Assembly: GCF_003710935.1 (NCBI RefSeq)
Contig: NZ_RHHS01000019.1
Span: 1 to 45,905, forward strand
Length of the DNA stretch: 45,905 bases
Reading direction: 5' to 3'
DNA from: Brevibacillus gelatini
GTDB taxonomy: Bacteria > Bacillota > Bacilli > Brevibacillales > Brevibacillaceae
The notes below the pieces were generated by a model. The model made no database searches. It had not been told where the DNA came from and was given only the letters and a program-made list of their open reading frames with translations. Every line of letters begins with the position of its first letter. Positions within the stretch are counted from its first letter, which is position 1. The position numbers were made by a program, and so were the translations under genes. This document shows positions 1-8,189 of the stretch, piece after piece.

Positions 1-184
1 CCCCCGCCGCTACTCTCCCCACCCTCCGACTCCGCTCCCCCAAACAGCAGCGAACCCAAGCATGGAAACAGCACCAACGAAAAAATGACTCTCGCTCATC
101 CAACACAATCTCTTTTCCCACAGCTTCCGTGGCAAACGGAAAAACGGCAAATCAGAAAAAACCTCGGCAAATAAACGCCTCACA

Positions 185-224
185 CTATCTAGTTAAATAG
201 ATAGCTACAATACATAGATAGCTA
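185..224. repeat. Inverted repeat plus direct repeat, possible operator
   Basis: CTATCTA (185-191) and TAGATAG (198-204) form a perfect 7-bp inverted repeat around a 6-nt AT-rich centre. The 11-mer ATAGATAGCTA then occurs twice, at 197-207 and 214-224, 17 bp apart. There is no GC stem or T-run, so it is not a terminator. The layout suggests a repressor operator for a gene beyond the left edge of the window. No regulator is identified. Confidence 0.4.
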
Positions 225-264
225 ACAATTAAAGCCATTACATCCCACAGCCTTCCCTGCTACC

Positions 265-855
265 CTACCCTGCTTGCTCCGTCCCTTTTCCTTCGTCCTC
301 CACGCGCAGTTCGGTTTTCAACGCTTCTCCTTCCGCGCGCTCCAGCTCCGCTTCCTGCTCATCCCGCATGCGATGAGCCATCCGGCTGGAGGCGTTTGCT
401 GCCACACTTGCGACCAGGTCGTCGAGGAATGTGTGTACGCGGCCTTCTGACGACTTGGTATCCAGTTTTTTGATGACGCCGACTTTATGTTTGTCCAGAT
501 GCCCGAAGGTGGTGACGGCGATGCTGCCGTATCCGAAGACCGACCCCAAAGCCAGTGTCTCGTCGCAACCGAACAGGCCTTCGTCTGTGGCGATGATCGA
601 CTGGAGCGGTTCGGACAAAAGCCCTTTTTCCGCCAGCGTATCCAACTCAATGCCCACCAGAATAGCGTGCTGCATTTCCCTTTTTTCCAGGACAGCTTTC
701 ACACTCTCGATGCATGGCTCCATGGTCAGGCCGGGATGGTACGGAGACTGCATGAGATAGACGATCTCCGCGATGTCCTCCACCGTGACGCCACGTTCTG
801 CCAGGCGATTGAGAGCAGCGTTTCTGACTTCGATGCTGTGTACTTGCTTCTTCAT
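265..855 (-). CDS. yutG: Phosphatidylglycerophosphatase A-family protein (YutG-like)
   Basis: The 196-residue product resembles the PgpA/YutG family, which removes phosphate from phosphatidylglycerophosphate in phospholipid synthesis. Family landmarks include the acidic DEGLFGCDETLALGSVFGYG stretch in the middle and an FLDDLVASVAANASSRMAHR segment near the C-terminus. The last 30 residues are charged and low in complexity. The ATG at 855 is chosen because GGAAGGGG lies about 11 nt upstream; the GTG seven codons earlier overlaps that ribosome site. Bacillus-type YutG lacks the membrane helices of the E. coli enzyme, and its catalytic role is less certain. The gene stands alone, divergent from an esterase. 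Confidence 0.8.
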   Translation of the reverse strand: MKKQVHSIEVRNAALNRLAERGVTVEDIAEIVYLMQSPYHPGLTMEPCIESVKAVLEKREMQHAILVGIELDTLAEKGLLSEPLQSIIATDEGLFGCDETLALGSVFGYGSIAVTTFGHLDKHKVGVIKKLDTKSSEGRVHTFLDDLVASVAANASSRMAHRMRDEQEAELERAEGEALKTELRVEDEGKGTEQAG

Positions 856-903
856 ATAAGAGACAACCCCTTCCACAAATCAAGTGAAGTCGTTTCCTAC
901 CAT

Positions 904-932
904 AGTATCACACGGTGACAAAATTGCGACAA
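904..932 (-). promoter_or_regulatory. Probable sigma-A promoter for yutG
   Basis: On the minus strand TTGTCG (927-932) and GATACT (904-909) are separated by 17 bp. They lie about 50 bp upstream of the yutG start. Confidence 0.45.
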
Positions 933-1045
933 TCTTTCGCCCAAAGAACATGCGAGCAACCTTCCCGCCGCTTGCGAAAAAGGCATGCAAAAAGCGCTTT
1001 GCCACAAGCTGACCGCCTTTTTCGTGGTCGCGCAACACGAAAGCA

Positions 1046-1075
1046 TTGGGCAGTCCATGCGCTCTCCTGTATAAT
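1046..1075 (+). promoter_or_regulatory. Sigma-A promoter for the esterase gene
   Basis: TTGGGC (1046-1051), an 18-bp spacer and a perfect TATAAT (1070-1075) lie just upstream of the ribosome site at about 1096. Confidence 0.6.
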
Positions 1076-1111
1076 GATTTTTGTGCAAACATCCATAAGG
1101 AGGACACCGCT

Positions 1112-1816
1112 GTGGCTCTTGAGGAAATCGTCTTGGACAGCCGGCATCTGGGAACGCCGGAAAAACTGATTGTCTACACCCCTACACGCTATTCACCGCT
1201 CTACTCCTACCCGGTCCTCTACGTGCAGGATGGCGACGATTATTTGGCCATGGGCCGAATGGCGACCTTGCTGGACCGGATGATCGGGGACAAAGAGTTG
1301 CCCGATCTGATTGCCGTTTTTCTTCCTGTCGAAAAAACAAAGCGTTTTGACCGCTACCATCCGGACGGCAAGGAGCATCTCGCCTACACCCGCTTCCTCG
1401 CCGATGAAGTCGTCAGCTTCGTGGATTCGCACTATTCCACGCACCCGCTCGGCAACGGGCGAACCTTGCTTGGGGAATCGCTCGGTGGCGTCGTCTCCCT
1501 GTTTACGGCGCTGGCTTACCCGCATACGTTTGGCCAGGTGGCTTGCCAGTCGGGGGCCATGGACGAACAGTTGAACCGCCGTGTCGCGGAAGCTGAGCTG
1601 ACAGTGCCGCAGACGTTTTATCTGGAAATCGGGACAAAAGAAACTGCTGTGAACTCTTCTCGCGGCGTCCTGAACCTGTATGCGGCCAACGAGGAACTGC
1701 GAACCATTTTGCAGACGAAAAAGGCCACCCTCTTCTACGAAACATTCGAGGGTGACCATACGTGGGGCCACTGGCAGCGGAATCTGCCGGGTATGCTGCG
1801 TACGCTTTACGGGTAA
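1112..1816 (+). CDS. Alpha/beta-hydrolase esterase (esterase D / YjcH-like)
   Basis: The 234-residue protein belongs to the esterase D / enterochelin-esterase-like alpha/beta hydrolases. The nucleophile elbow GESLGG is present, with the Ser near residue 120, and the likely catalytic His lies in GDHTWGHW near the C-terminus. The GTG at 1112 is the start because AAGGAGG precedes it and the sigma-A promoter lies directly upstream. The substrate cannot be read from sequence. The genes that follow on the same strand, YjcG and YjcF, are neighbours of the esterase YjcH in Bacillus subtilis as I recall, which favours a YjcH-type identity. Confidence 0.75.
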   Translation: MALEEIVLDSRHLGTPEKLIVYTPTRYSPLYSYPVLYVQDGDDYLAMGRMATLLDRMIGDKELPDLIAVFLPVEKTKRFDRYHPDGKEHLAYTRFLADEVVSFVDSHYSTHPLGNGRTLLGESLGGVVSLFTALAYPHTFGQVACQSGAMDEQLNRRVAEAELTVPQTFYLEIGTKETAVNSSRGVLNLYAANEELRTILQTKKATLFYETFEGDHTWGHWQRNLPGMLRTLYG

Positions 1817-1818
1817 AC

Positions 1819-1977
1819 TTACCGTGGCTGTTCTTCTTGCGGGCCTTCATCCTTTAAGGGCGAAACGAAAGCTTCTTCGAACTCTCCTTTGCGAATCGCC
1901 GACAAAATGGTGAAGGTCAGCACTGCCAGCAGGAGCAAGACGAGAAAAATGAATGTAATCATCATGGCCGTGTACAT
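1819..1977 (-). CDS. Small single-pass membrane protein, CcoS-like
   Basis: A 52-residue reading frame starts at an ATG preceded by AAGGAGGT with good spacing. An N-terminal hydrophobic helix (about residues 5-25) is followed by AIRKGEFEEA and an acidic, Gln-rich tail. The helix followed by R-x-G-x-F-[DE]-[DE] recalls the CcoS/FixS proteins that help assemble cbb3 oxidases. No oxidase genes are nearby, so this is only a resemblance. Its stop lies 3 bp beyond the end of the convergent esterase gene. The strong ribosome site and coherent topology support a real gene. Confidence 0.6.
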   Translation of the reverse strand: MYTAMMITFIFLVLLLLAVLTFTILSAIRKGEFEEAFVSPLKDEGPQEEQPR

Positions 1978-2047
1978 GCAGTGCGGCACCTCCTTGCACT
2001 ACACAGTGTTTCCCGACGCGGCCAGAATATACGGTTCGGCGCATAAC

Positions 2048-2078
2048 TTTACACAAATGAAGAATTTTCTGTTAAAAT
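2048..2078 (+). promoter_or_regulatory. Possible sigma-A promoter for yjcG
   Basis: TTTACA (2048-2053) and TAAAAT (2073-2078) with a 19-bp spacer lie about 35 bp upstream of the ribosome site. The spacer is slightly long. An AT-rich TATAAT at 2097-2102 is too close to the ribosome site to serve this gene. Confidence 0.4.
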
Positions 2079-2128
2079 AGTCTCTTGTAAAGCATATATA
2101 ATATAGATAGCAAGGAGGAGTGGTTCTC

Positions 2129-2638
2129 ATGATGTATAGTATTGTGATCTTTCCATCCAGCAAAGTGCAAGAAGTGGCCAACTCTTACCGGAAGCGCTAT
2201 GACCCGACATACGCATTGGTACCTCCATATATCCGCTTGAAAGAAGCCTTTAACCTTGAAGAAACCAAGCTGCCAGAGCTGGTAAGCCATCTGGAGCAGG
2301 TTGCCTCCTCTACCGAAAGCTTTACTGCTCATTTCCACCGGGTGTCTACTTTCCATCCAACCACAAACGTCATTTATTTGGCCGTGCAAAATAAAGACCC
2401 GTTTACCGCTCTGCACGAAAAGATCGTGAACCAGTGTGTGGCGGAAAAAGAAACCTATGCGTACGTACCGCATCTGACCATCGGGCGCGACCTGTCCGAC
2501 GATGAGCTGCGGGATGTAACAGGACAATTGAGCATGGCAAAAATCGACTTGACGAGCGAAATTGACCGCTTCCACCTGATCTATCAGCTGGAGGATGGCA
2601 TCTGGAGCGTGTACCAGACTTTCCTCCTGAAAAAATAA
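2129..2638 (+). CDS. yjcG: YjcG-family 2H phosphoesterase
   Basis: A 169-residue member of the 2H (LigT-like) phosphoesterase fold. The two histidine motifs are degenerate at the first position (HRVSTF, around residues 70-75) and clear at the second (PHLTIG, around residue 115). Proteins of this family act on 2',5' or cyclic phosphodiester bonds, but the substrate of YjcG is not established. The ATG at 2129 has AAGGAGGAG eight bases upstream; a second ATG follows immediately. A GNAT gene of the YjcF type follows on the same strand, the pairing seen in Bacillus. Confidence 0.85.
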   Translation: MMYSIVIFPSSKVQEVANSYRKRYDPTYALVPPYIRLKEAFNLEETKLPELVSHLEQVASSTESFTAHFHRVSTFHPTTNVIYLAVQNKDPFTALHEKIVNQCVAEKETYAYVPHLTIGRDLSDDELRDVTGQLSMAKIDLTSEIDRFHLIYQLEDGIWSVYQTFLLKK

Positions 2639-2650
2639 AGCAAAAGGATC

Positions 2651-2692
2651 GCCCTCCCCGTAAGCATTGGCTTGCCGGGAGGAATCTTTTTT
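2651..2692 (+). terminator. Intrinsic terminator after yjcG
   Basis: An imperfect stem with arms CCTCCCCG and CCGGGAGG and an inner GTAAGC/GCTTGC pairing is followed by TCTTTTTT. It lies between yjcG and yjcF, so the two genes may be only partly co-transcribed. Confidence 0.6.
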
Positions 2693-2737
2693 CGGCAACT
2701 TTTTACGGCAAGGCAAGTAGAAAAGGACGTGTCCATC

Positions 2738-3190
2738 ATGAAGCAACCATCCTATGTCATCCAAAAAGCAAGCTCTGACAAACAATTGCAGGATGCTCTC
2801 GCCGTGCGCAAAGCGGTGTTCATTGATGAGCAAAAGGTGCCTGCCGAGCTGGAGATTGACGAGCATGACCAGCCGGAGAGCGGCACCATTCATTTTGTCG
2901 CGTATAACGAGCAACAGCCCGTCGGGGCAAGCCGCTTGCGGCCATATGCGCCCGGCGTGGGAAAAGTCGAGCGCGTGGCGGTACTCAAAAGCGAGCGCGG
3001 CACCGGACTCGGACGCCAGATCATGATCGCCATGGAGCAAGCGGCAACGGAGCTCGGCTATGCCAATCTCAAGCTGAATGCCCAGACGCACGCACAGCGT
3101 TTTTATGAAAAGCTTGGCTACGAGCCGCATGGCGATGTTTTCGATGAAGCTGGTATCGAGCATATCGCCATGGTCAAGGCCTTGCGCTAA
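2738..3190 (+). CDS. yjcF: GNAT-family N-acetyltransferase, YjcF-like
   Basis: A 150-residue GNAT acetyltransferase. The N-terminal VRKAVFIDEQKVP matches the YjcF/ElaA-like subgroup. The acetyl-CoA loop appears as RGTGLGRQIM (around residue 90), after the strand VERVAVL, and is followed by YEKLGYEPHGDVF. The acceptor substrate is unknown. The ATG at 2738 is preceded by AAAGGA. A strong hairpin terminator follows at 3297. Confidence 0.8.
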   Translation: MKQPSYVIQKASSDKQLQDALAVRKAVFIDEQKVPAELEIDEHDQPESGTIHFVAYNEQQPVGASRLRPYAPGVGKVERVAVLKSERGTGLGRQIMIAMEQAATELGYANLKLNAQTHAQRFYEKLGYEPHGDVFDEAGIEHIAMVKALR

Positions 3191-3542
3191 CAAGTCTGTG
3201 CCTGCAAGCGCAAAGCCAGCCGGATCGCAAAAACGCAAAAACGTTTCGTCTCGCCGTCCGTCCTCCTTCATGCTGGAAGCGGAGGCTGAGCCAGCCAGGG
3301 GCGTCTCAAAAGTCGCTATTTCGACTTCGAGACGCCCCTTTTGTCTGTCTGAAATGTTGCTATCGGCATGTTTCTGATGGTGAAACCGCCCTTTTTGGAC
3401 AGCCCCTTCCTTTTCGTGAGACAACAGGCTTTGCCGGCTCTGATTCGTTGTCGCGATCGAGCCAGTTACCTTGGCAAGCCATCACCTTTTACATCATCGA
3501 ATCATGAGCCTTGCTGCCTTGCTCCTTCTCACTTCCGGGCAA
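3191..3542. other. 352-bp non-coding gap with one hairpin and a short dispersed repeat
   Basis: No gene is supported here. The gap holds the terminator-like hairpin at 3297-3343. On the minus strand at 3398-3409 it also holds the 12-mer GAAGGGGCTGTC, which recurs at 45842-45853. The rest shows nothing recognisable. Confidence 0.6.
3297..3343 (+). terminator. Strong hairpin terminator after yjcF
   Basis: AGGGGCGTCTC (3297-3307) pairs perfectly with GAGACGCCCCT (3329-3339), with an inner AGTCG/CGACT pairing, and is followed by TTTT. The GTCTCAAAAGTC-type arm recalls terminator-like repeats that I remember as common in Brevibacillus intergenic DNA. Confidence 0.8.
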
Positions 3543-4397
3543 CTAAACCTTTTCCCACTTTCGTCTCCGCGCCACTTCACGCAGTTGCTCTACTGCATCC
3601 AGCGACGCCGTATGGGAGCCGAGCATGGCGTGAAATGGCTCCTCGCCGCGCCAGCCGTGAAAATCCGAGCCGCCTGTCATGATGAGGCCATGTTCTGTTG
3701 CCCATTTGCTGTAGCGCAGCTTTTGCAATTCGTCGTTGTCCGGGTGGTTCACTTCGATCCCGTCCAGCCCGAATGCGATCAACTCGCGCACCAGTTCGTC
3801 ATCGTCGTACAGCCCCGGATGGGCAAGCACGGCTACGCCGCCTGCCTCCTTAATCAGCGTGATCGCTTCCTGCGGCGTGATGCGCGGAGGGTTGACGTAA
3901 GCCGCCGCTCCTTTGCCCAGGTACTTGTCGAACGCTTCCTGAATCGTGGCGACGACGCCAAGCTCGACCAACTCCTCGGCGATGTGTGGACGGCCGATGT
4001 TTTTGTCCGTCCCCTGCTTGCGGCGGTAGACGTTTTCCAGTGTGATCGGAATGCCGAGTTCCTGCAGGCGGGCGATCAGCAGTTGGTTGCGCTGATGGCG
4101 TGTCTCGCGCAAGCTCACCAGCCGCTCCTGAAATGCCTGATCCTCGTATGGCACAAAATAGCCGAGTACGTGGATGTCCTGGCCATTTCCGACCGAGCTT
4201 ACCTCCACCCCCGGAATGACCTCCACGCCGTGCTGCGCTCCCGCCTCGATTGCTTCGGCGACGCCTGCCACCGTATCGTGGTCCGTAATGGCGAGTGCAG
4301 CCAGTCCAGCCTCTTTTGCCAGGCGCACGTTTTCCGCAGGCTCGCAGGTGCCGTCTGACGCCTTTGTATGCGTATGTAAGTCTGCCTGTTTGCGCAT
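3543..4397 (-). CDS. PHP-domain phosphoesterase (RNase AM / TrpH-like)
   Basis: A 284-residue PHP-domain protein. The metal-binding motifs are in order: DLHTHTKASDGT at the N-terminus, ITDHDT near residue 37, VLAHPG near 185 and GGSDFHG near 235. This layout matches the YciV/TrpH group, which hydrolyses 3',5'-nucleoside bisphosphates and trims short RNA 5' ends. The ATG at 4397 is chosen because AAGGAGTGG precedes it; the upstream extension is Lys-rich and unlike the family. The gene is monocistronic and divergent from yugN. Confidence 0.85.
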   Translation of the reverse strand: MRKQADLHTHTKASDGTCEPAENVRLAKEAGLAALAITDHDTVAGVAEAIEAGAQHGVEVIPGVEVSSVGNGQDIHVLGYFVPYEDQAFQERLVSLRETRHQRNQLLIARLQELGIPITLENVYRRKQGTDKNIGRPHIAEELVELGVVATIQEAFDKYLGKGAAAYVNPPRITPQEAITLIKEAGGVAVLAHPGLYDDDELVRELIAFGLDGIEVNHPDNDELQKLRYSKWATEHGLIMTGGSDFHGWRGEEPFHAMLGSHTASLDAVEQLREVARRRKWEKV

Positions 4398-4506
4398 GTT
4401 GCTTCCACTCCTTCTTTTCTTTTTCTCCACGTCTGAATTCCGCACACCGCTCATAGGATGGTATCAAACCCGAATTTTCACACAGGTTGAGCCAAGGAGG
4501 ATGTCC

Positions 4507-4866
4507 ATGCGGTTAAAAAACAAGACCCTGACCGGTGTCGTGCAGCCACTCTCCTATGTCGACAAAATGCTCAGACAGCAGGGGTTTCACCGATCAGGCG
4601 GGGATGGCATGCCCACGTATGATGTCGTCATGTACGATTCTGCCAGCAGCCGCACGTATTTTCTGCGCATTCCCACCAATCTCACCCACTCGTCAACAGG
4701 CAAGGGCGAGATGACTGTCAAGCTGGGTCATCCGTATCTGGAAGCGAAATTTTACATGAACGCCTCGGAAGAAATTTTCTTCATACCGAAATCCGTTCGG
4801 GAGGCAGCCGAACACAAGCTGGCCGAGATTGCCGATTACCTTTCTTCTCCCTCCGCTCCATCCTGA
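4507..4866 (+). CDS. yugN: YugN-like family protein
   Basis: A 119-residue protein resembling the YugN-like family of Bacillales, which has no assigned function. The recognisable parts are the central YDVVMYDSASSRTYFLRIP strand pair and the later LGHPYLEAKFY. The ATG at 4507 follows CAAGGAGG. The final 31 bp overlap the 3' end of the convergent metallo-beta-lactamase gene. Confidence 0.65.
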   Translation: MRLKNKTLTGVVQPLSYVDKMLRQQGFHRSGGDGMPTYDVVMYDSASSRTYFLRIPTNLTHSSTGKGEMTVKLGHPYLEAKFYMNASEEIFFIPKSVREAAEHKLAEIADYLSSPSAPS

Positions 4867-5765
4867 ACCGTGCTCCATAGCCATCTGTTTGCAGCAAACC
4901 GATAAGCCACTCTCTTCTCTTTTGCCAGACCGACGAGATAACCCATGAAGGCCGTCCGGAACAGGGCGTAGCTTGTAGCGTTCTCGATGGAAATGCCCAA
5001 TCGCTCGCACAGAAGGACGAAAGCGTCTTCCAGTCCGCGCTCCTCACGTAAAATGTCTTCGATGACGGAGTAAATCCGTTCATGCCACTCCATATTTTTG
5101 TGCACCGCACCTTGAGCGGAGGTGGTGTACGCACCATGACCAGGCAAATACCCTTTGCATTCGGTCGAAAGGAGCTTGCGCAAACTGTTCATCGTCTCAT
5201 GTGCATCGACGAGAAACGGCAGCTTGTGCTTTTCCAATACTTCTTCCCCCAAATAACTGTCCGCGGCAAAGCAAATATCCTCGCAGATCAGTCCAACCTG
5301 CTGATAGCTGTGCCCCGGCAGCGAAAGGACCGTGAAAGACACACCGTCGATTTCCAGCATCCCTTCTATTGGAAGGAGGTGATCCACCCGGGAAGCTTGC
5401 GCCAGCAAAAACTTGTTTTTCAGCTCCGCAAGCGGTTCTGCTCCCATGTTCAAATAAATGGGCTCCAGAATCGGATAGCGCATGATGGCTTCTTCCAGCG
5501 GTGGCGCGTACACTTTGGCTTCGGGCCAGCAACCGAGCAGGTAGGCGTTTCCTCCGAAGTGGTCAGCATGGGCGTGTGTTTGAATGATCGCACACAAGGG
5601 CTGGGCAATGGCATCCAGCCCTTTTTTGATTTTCTTGGCGGTTTGCGCCTCCAGTCCGGAGTCGATCAGAATGGCTCCGCTGTTGCCGATGACCAGGCCG
5701 ATGTTGACGGGACCGGGAAAAAAACCGACCCGTTCGGTTATCATTTGGGGTAGATAGGCAGACAC
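4836..5765 (-). CDS. Metallo-beta-lactamase-fold hydrolase
   Basis: A 309-residue MBL-fold hydrolase with the zinc motif HAHADHFGG (around residue 63), a later His in LPGHSYQQ and the Asp of FAADSYLG. The distal His is in YLPGHGAY. The C-terminal 90 residues form a helical extension common in uncharacterised MBL hydrolases. GAGGG precedes the ATG. It lies 26 bp downstream of the YitT gene, so the two probably form an operon. The substrate is unknown. Confidence 0.8.
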   Translation of the reverse strand: MSAYLPQMITERVGFFPGPVNIGLVIGNSGAILIDSGLEAQTAKKIKKGLDAIAQPLCAIIQTHAHADHFGGNAYLLGCWPEAKVYAPPLEEAIMRYPILEPIYLNMGAEPLAELKNKFLLAQASRVDHLLPIEGMLEIDGVSFTVLSLPGHSYQQVGLICEDICFAADSYLGEEVLEKHKLPFLVDAHETMNSLRKLLSTECKGYLPGHGAYTTSAQGAVHKNMEWHERIYSVIEDILREERGLEDAFVLLCERLGISIENATSYALFRTAFMGYLVGLAKEKRVAYRFAANRWLWSTVQDGAEGEER

Positions 5766-5791
5766 ATGTTGTCCCTCATTTCATCCTTTTC

Positions 5792-6469
5792 CTATTTATT
5801 TTCTCCAAAATGTCCGCTTCCCCTGCCCTGGCTGCCGATCTCCCGGTTTCTTTTATACAAGGAAGCGAGCGGGCCGATGATCGTATACGGAGGCTTCGGC
5901 CGTCCAAGCCCGCTGAACATGTGTGTCGTCACCGCTACCGCGCTGATCGTCACAAGCGAAAAAACGGTGCGCTCCAGTCCGATCGTATGCAGCGAGCAGA
6001 TGACGATCAGCCCGTCGATGGCGAAGATCAACAGCGCCACCGATATGCGAAAGCGTCTCGCCAAAAATTGCGCCAACAGATCCGTTCCGCCTGTGTTTGT
6101 TTCAAAAGCGAGCATCAGTCCAACGCCCATCCCGATCAACACGCCGCCCGTCACAGATGATACGGACGTCGAAAAGCTGTTGAAACCGCGCAAATCCGAG
6201 AGTACATCAATAAAAAACGAAGAGATCAGCATTCCGTGAAAGCTGTGGAAAAACAGCCTGCGGTCATAAAAAAAGACGAGGGCGTAAACCGGGATACTGA
6301 CAAACAACATCACCATCCCGGGCGGCCATTGCATGTAATACGTGGCGAGAAGCCCGATCCCGATCATTCCCCCGTCCATGAGACGGTGCGGCACCAAAAA
6401 CAGGTTGACGCCGATGGCAACGAGCACACTGCCCGTGATGATCGCGACACTTTTTTGCAGCCAGTACAC
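5792..6469 (-). CDS. YitT-family membrane protein, short form
   Basis: A 225-residue polytopic protein of the YitT/DUF161 family. It has about five or six hydrophobic helices and the conserved VNLFLVPHRLMDGG and ETNTGGTDLLAQ segments. Most family members are about 280 residues and carry a C-terminal DUF2179 domain; this one ends after the last helix with a basic tail. It may therefore be a natural short form. The start is a GTG behind GGGGAGGGGAGG. It heads a two-gene unit with the MBL hydrolase. Its substrate is unknown. Confidence 0.75.
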   Translation of the reverse strand: MYWLQKSVAIITGSVLVAIGVNLFLVPHRLMDGGMIGIGLLATYYMQWPPGMVMLFVSIPVYALVFFYDRRLFFHSFHGMLISSFFIDVLSDLRGFNSFSTSVSSVTGGVLIGMGVGLMLAFETNTGGTDLLAQFLARRFRISVALLIFAIDGLIVICSLHTIGLERTVFSLVTISAVAVTTHMFSGLGRPKPPYTIIGPLASLYKRNREIGSQGRGSGHFGENK

Positions 6470-6572
6470 GCGCCTCCCCTCCCCTGGACAACTGCTCGCT
6501 TATGTGTATGAAAAGACCCGTTCGCGTATGTCCTGCCAATAGGCAAAATGCGCCGGAGCAAATCGGAACGTT

Positions 6573-6602
6573 TTGACTGTTCGGTTGACCTGTTGGTATA
6601 CT
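6573..6602 (+). promoter_or_regulatory. Sigma-A promoter for the CNNM gene
   Basis: TTGACT (6573-6578) and TATACT (6597-6602) are 18 bp apart. About 110 nt of leader follow before the CNNM start; I see no Mg2+ riboswitch in it. Confidence 0.55.
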
Positions 6603-6713
6603 TACCTGTAACAAGGAAGCTGCGAATGTTTCGCCATTTTTGTTCGTACATTTAAAATACACTTAGCGTTACGGAGGTGAATTCTCCACCTTTCGCACCG
6701 CGGGAGGCTGGAG

Positions 6714-8084
6714 GTGCGCTTGGAGAGTCCGATCGGGGAGATTACGCTGAATCTGCTGCTCGTGGTGTTTTTGGTCCTTCTGAACGGCTTCTTCGTCGCA
6801 GCAGAATTCTCGTTGGTAAAAGTTCGCCAAACGCGTCTGGCCCAGCTCGTCAGTGAAGGCAACAACAAGCGTGCCCACTACGCGCAAAAGGTCACTCGCG
6901 AGCTCGACGCCTATTTATCCGCCTGCCAGCTCGGCATCACGCTGGCATCGCTTGGACTAGGCTGGGTTGGTGAGCCTGCAATCGCCCATTACGTCGAACC
7001 CGTCATGGCCTATTTCCAATTCCCGTCCTATATGGTTGGGCCCGTTTCGCTTGCCATTGCGTTTGCCATCATCACCTTTTTGCATATCGTGTTCGGGGAG
7101 CTTGCGCCGAAGTCGCTTGCGATCCAAAAAGCAGAGGCACTCTCTCTGTGGACGGCTGCTCCGCTCATGTTATTTTACAAGCTCAGCTATCCGCTCATCT
7201 GGTTTTTAAACGGTGCGGCCAATCTGTTCATCCGGCGCTTGGGCATCGAGCCTGCGGCGGAACACGATCCGGCCCATACCGAGGAAGAAATTCGGCTGCT
7301 CGTCAATCAGAGCCACAAGAGCGGCCACATCGACCAGACGGAAATGGCCCTGGTGGACAATGTGTTCGAGTTTTCCGAACGCCTTGCCCGGGAAATTATG
7401 ATCCCGCGCATTGATATGGTCTGCCTGTACGATGACAATACATTTGATGAAAATCTCCAAATCATCCGAAAGTCCCGCCATTCGCGCTTCCCTGTCGCGC
7501 ACGAAGACAAAGACACGCTGATCGGCTTCGTTCATACGTCCGACTTTTTCCTGTCGGCGCTGACGACCGGGAAAGCCGAGCTGAAAGATTTTCTCCGACC
7601 GCTGCTCACGGTACCGGAATCGATGGAGATCAGCAGCGTGTTGCGCCTGATGCAAAAACGCCGCTCGCAAATCGCCATCGTGATTGACGAGTACGGCGGA
7701 ACAGCGGGCATTTTGACCATGGAGGATATTCTGGAAGAAATTGTCGGCGAGATCCAGGACGAATTCGATGAGAACGAGCGCCCGGAAATTGAAGAAAGCG
7801 CAAGCAACGCCCTCTCAGTTTCCGGCAAAATGCTCTTGACCGAATTGAACGATTTTCTGACGATTGAGATCGTCTCCGATGAAGTTGATACGATAGCCGG
7901 TTGGCTCTACAGCCAGCTAAGCGAGGAAGTCACCCTGGGAAAATCGGTCATGTACCATGGCTACCTGTTCACAATCAGCGAGCTGGAAAACCATCGGATC
8001 ACACGTGTAGCGATCACCCAGCCAGACAAGGAGGATTCGCCCTCCGTGCCCGACGATACGATTTTGCTGCACGCCCAATCGTAA
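6714..8084 (+). CDS. CNNM/CBS-domain transporter (HlyC/CorC family)
   Basis: A 456-residue protein with an N-terminal CNNM membrane domain (four hydrophobic segments in about residues 1-190, including the NGFFVAAEFSLVKVR signature). A CBS pair follows (MIPRIDMV, VIDEYGGTAGILT), then a C-terminal CorC_HlyC domain (about 370-445). Relatives export Mg2+ or Co2+; 'hemolysin' is a historical name. The GTG at 6714 follows GGGAGG, but a TTG two codons later has an equally good GGAGG. A paralogue with the same architecture lies at 27295-28617. Confidence 0.85.
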   Translation: MRLESPIGEITLNLLLVVFLVLLNGFFVAAEFSLVKVRQTRLAQLVSEGNNKRAHYAQKVTRELDAYLSACQLGITLASLGLGWVGEPAIAHYVEPVMAYFQFPSYMVGPVSLAIAFAIITFLHIVFGELAPKSLAIQKAEALSLWTAAPLMLFYKLSYPLIWFLNGAANLFIRRLGIEPAAEHDPAHTEEEIRLLVNQSHKSGHIDQTEMALVDNVFEFSERLAREIMIPRIDMVCLYDDNTFDENLQIIRKSRHSRFPVAHEDKDTLIGFVHTSDFFLSALTTGKAELKDFLRPLLTVPESMEISSVLRLMQKRRSQIAIVIDEYGGTAGILTMEDILEEIVGEIQDEFDENERPEIEESASNALSVSGKMLLTELNDFLTIEIVSDEVDTIAGWLYSQLSEEVTLGKSVMYHGYLFTISELENHRITRVAITQPDKEDSPSVPDDTILLHAQS

Positions 8085-8101
8085 AGAACGACTTTTTTGG
8101 C

Positions 8102-8136
8102 AAGTGTCCCCTGCCGCCAGGGGGCACTTCTTGTTT
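8102..8136 (+). terminator. Intrinsic terminator after the CNNM gene
   Basis: AAGTGTCCCCTG (8102-8113) pairs with CAGGGGGCACTT (8118-8129) with one G-U wobble, followed by a T-rich tract. Confidence 0.75.
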
Positions 8137-8189
8137 CCGCCGCGCGCTTTTGACTTTTGACAAAGAAGCTGCTTGATCGAGGTGTCATC

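Noticed and set aside
1..184. Minus-strand 56-codon frame at the left edge
   Set aside because: No ribosome site, a Gly-rich low-complexity end and no recognisable features; treated as non-coding.
6566..6585. GAAC...GTTC pair resembling a LexA site
   Set aside because: The arms are nine bases apart instead of four, and the promoter belongs to a transporter.
8156..8164. TTTGTCAAA (minus strand) before the helicase gene
   Set aside because: The plus strand reads as a TTGACA-like -35 sequence in the same place, and it abuts the ribosome site; no convincing Spo0A context.
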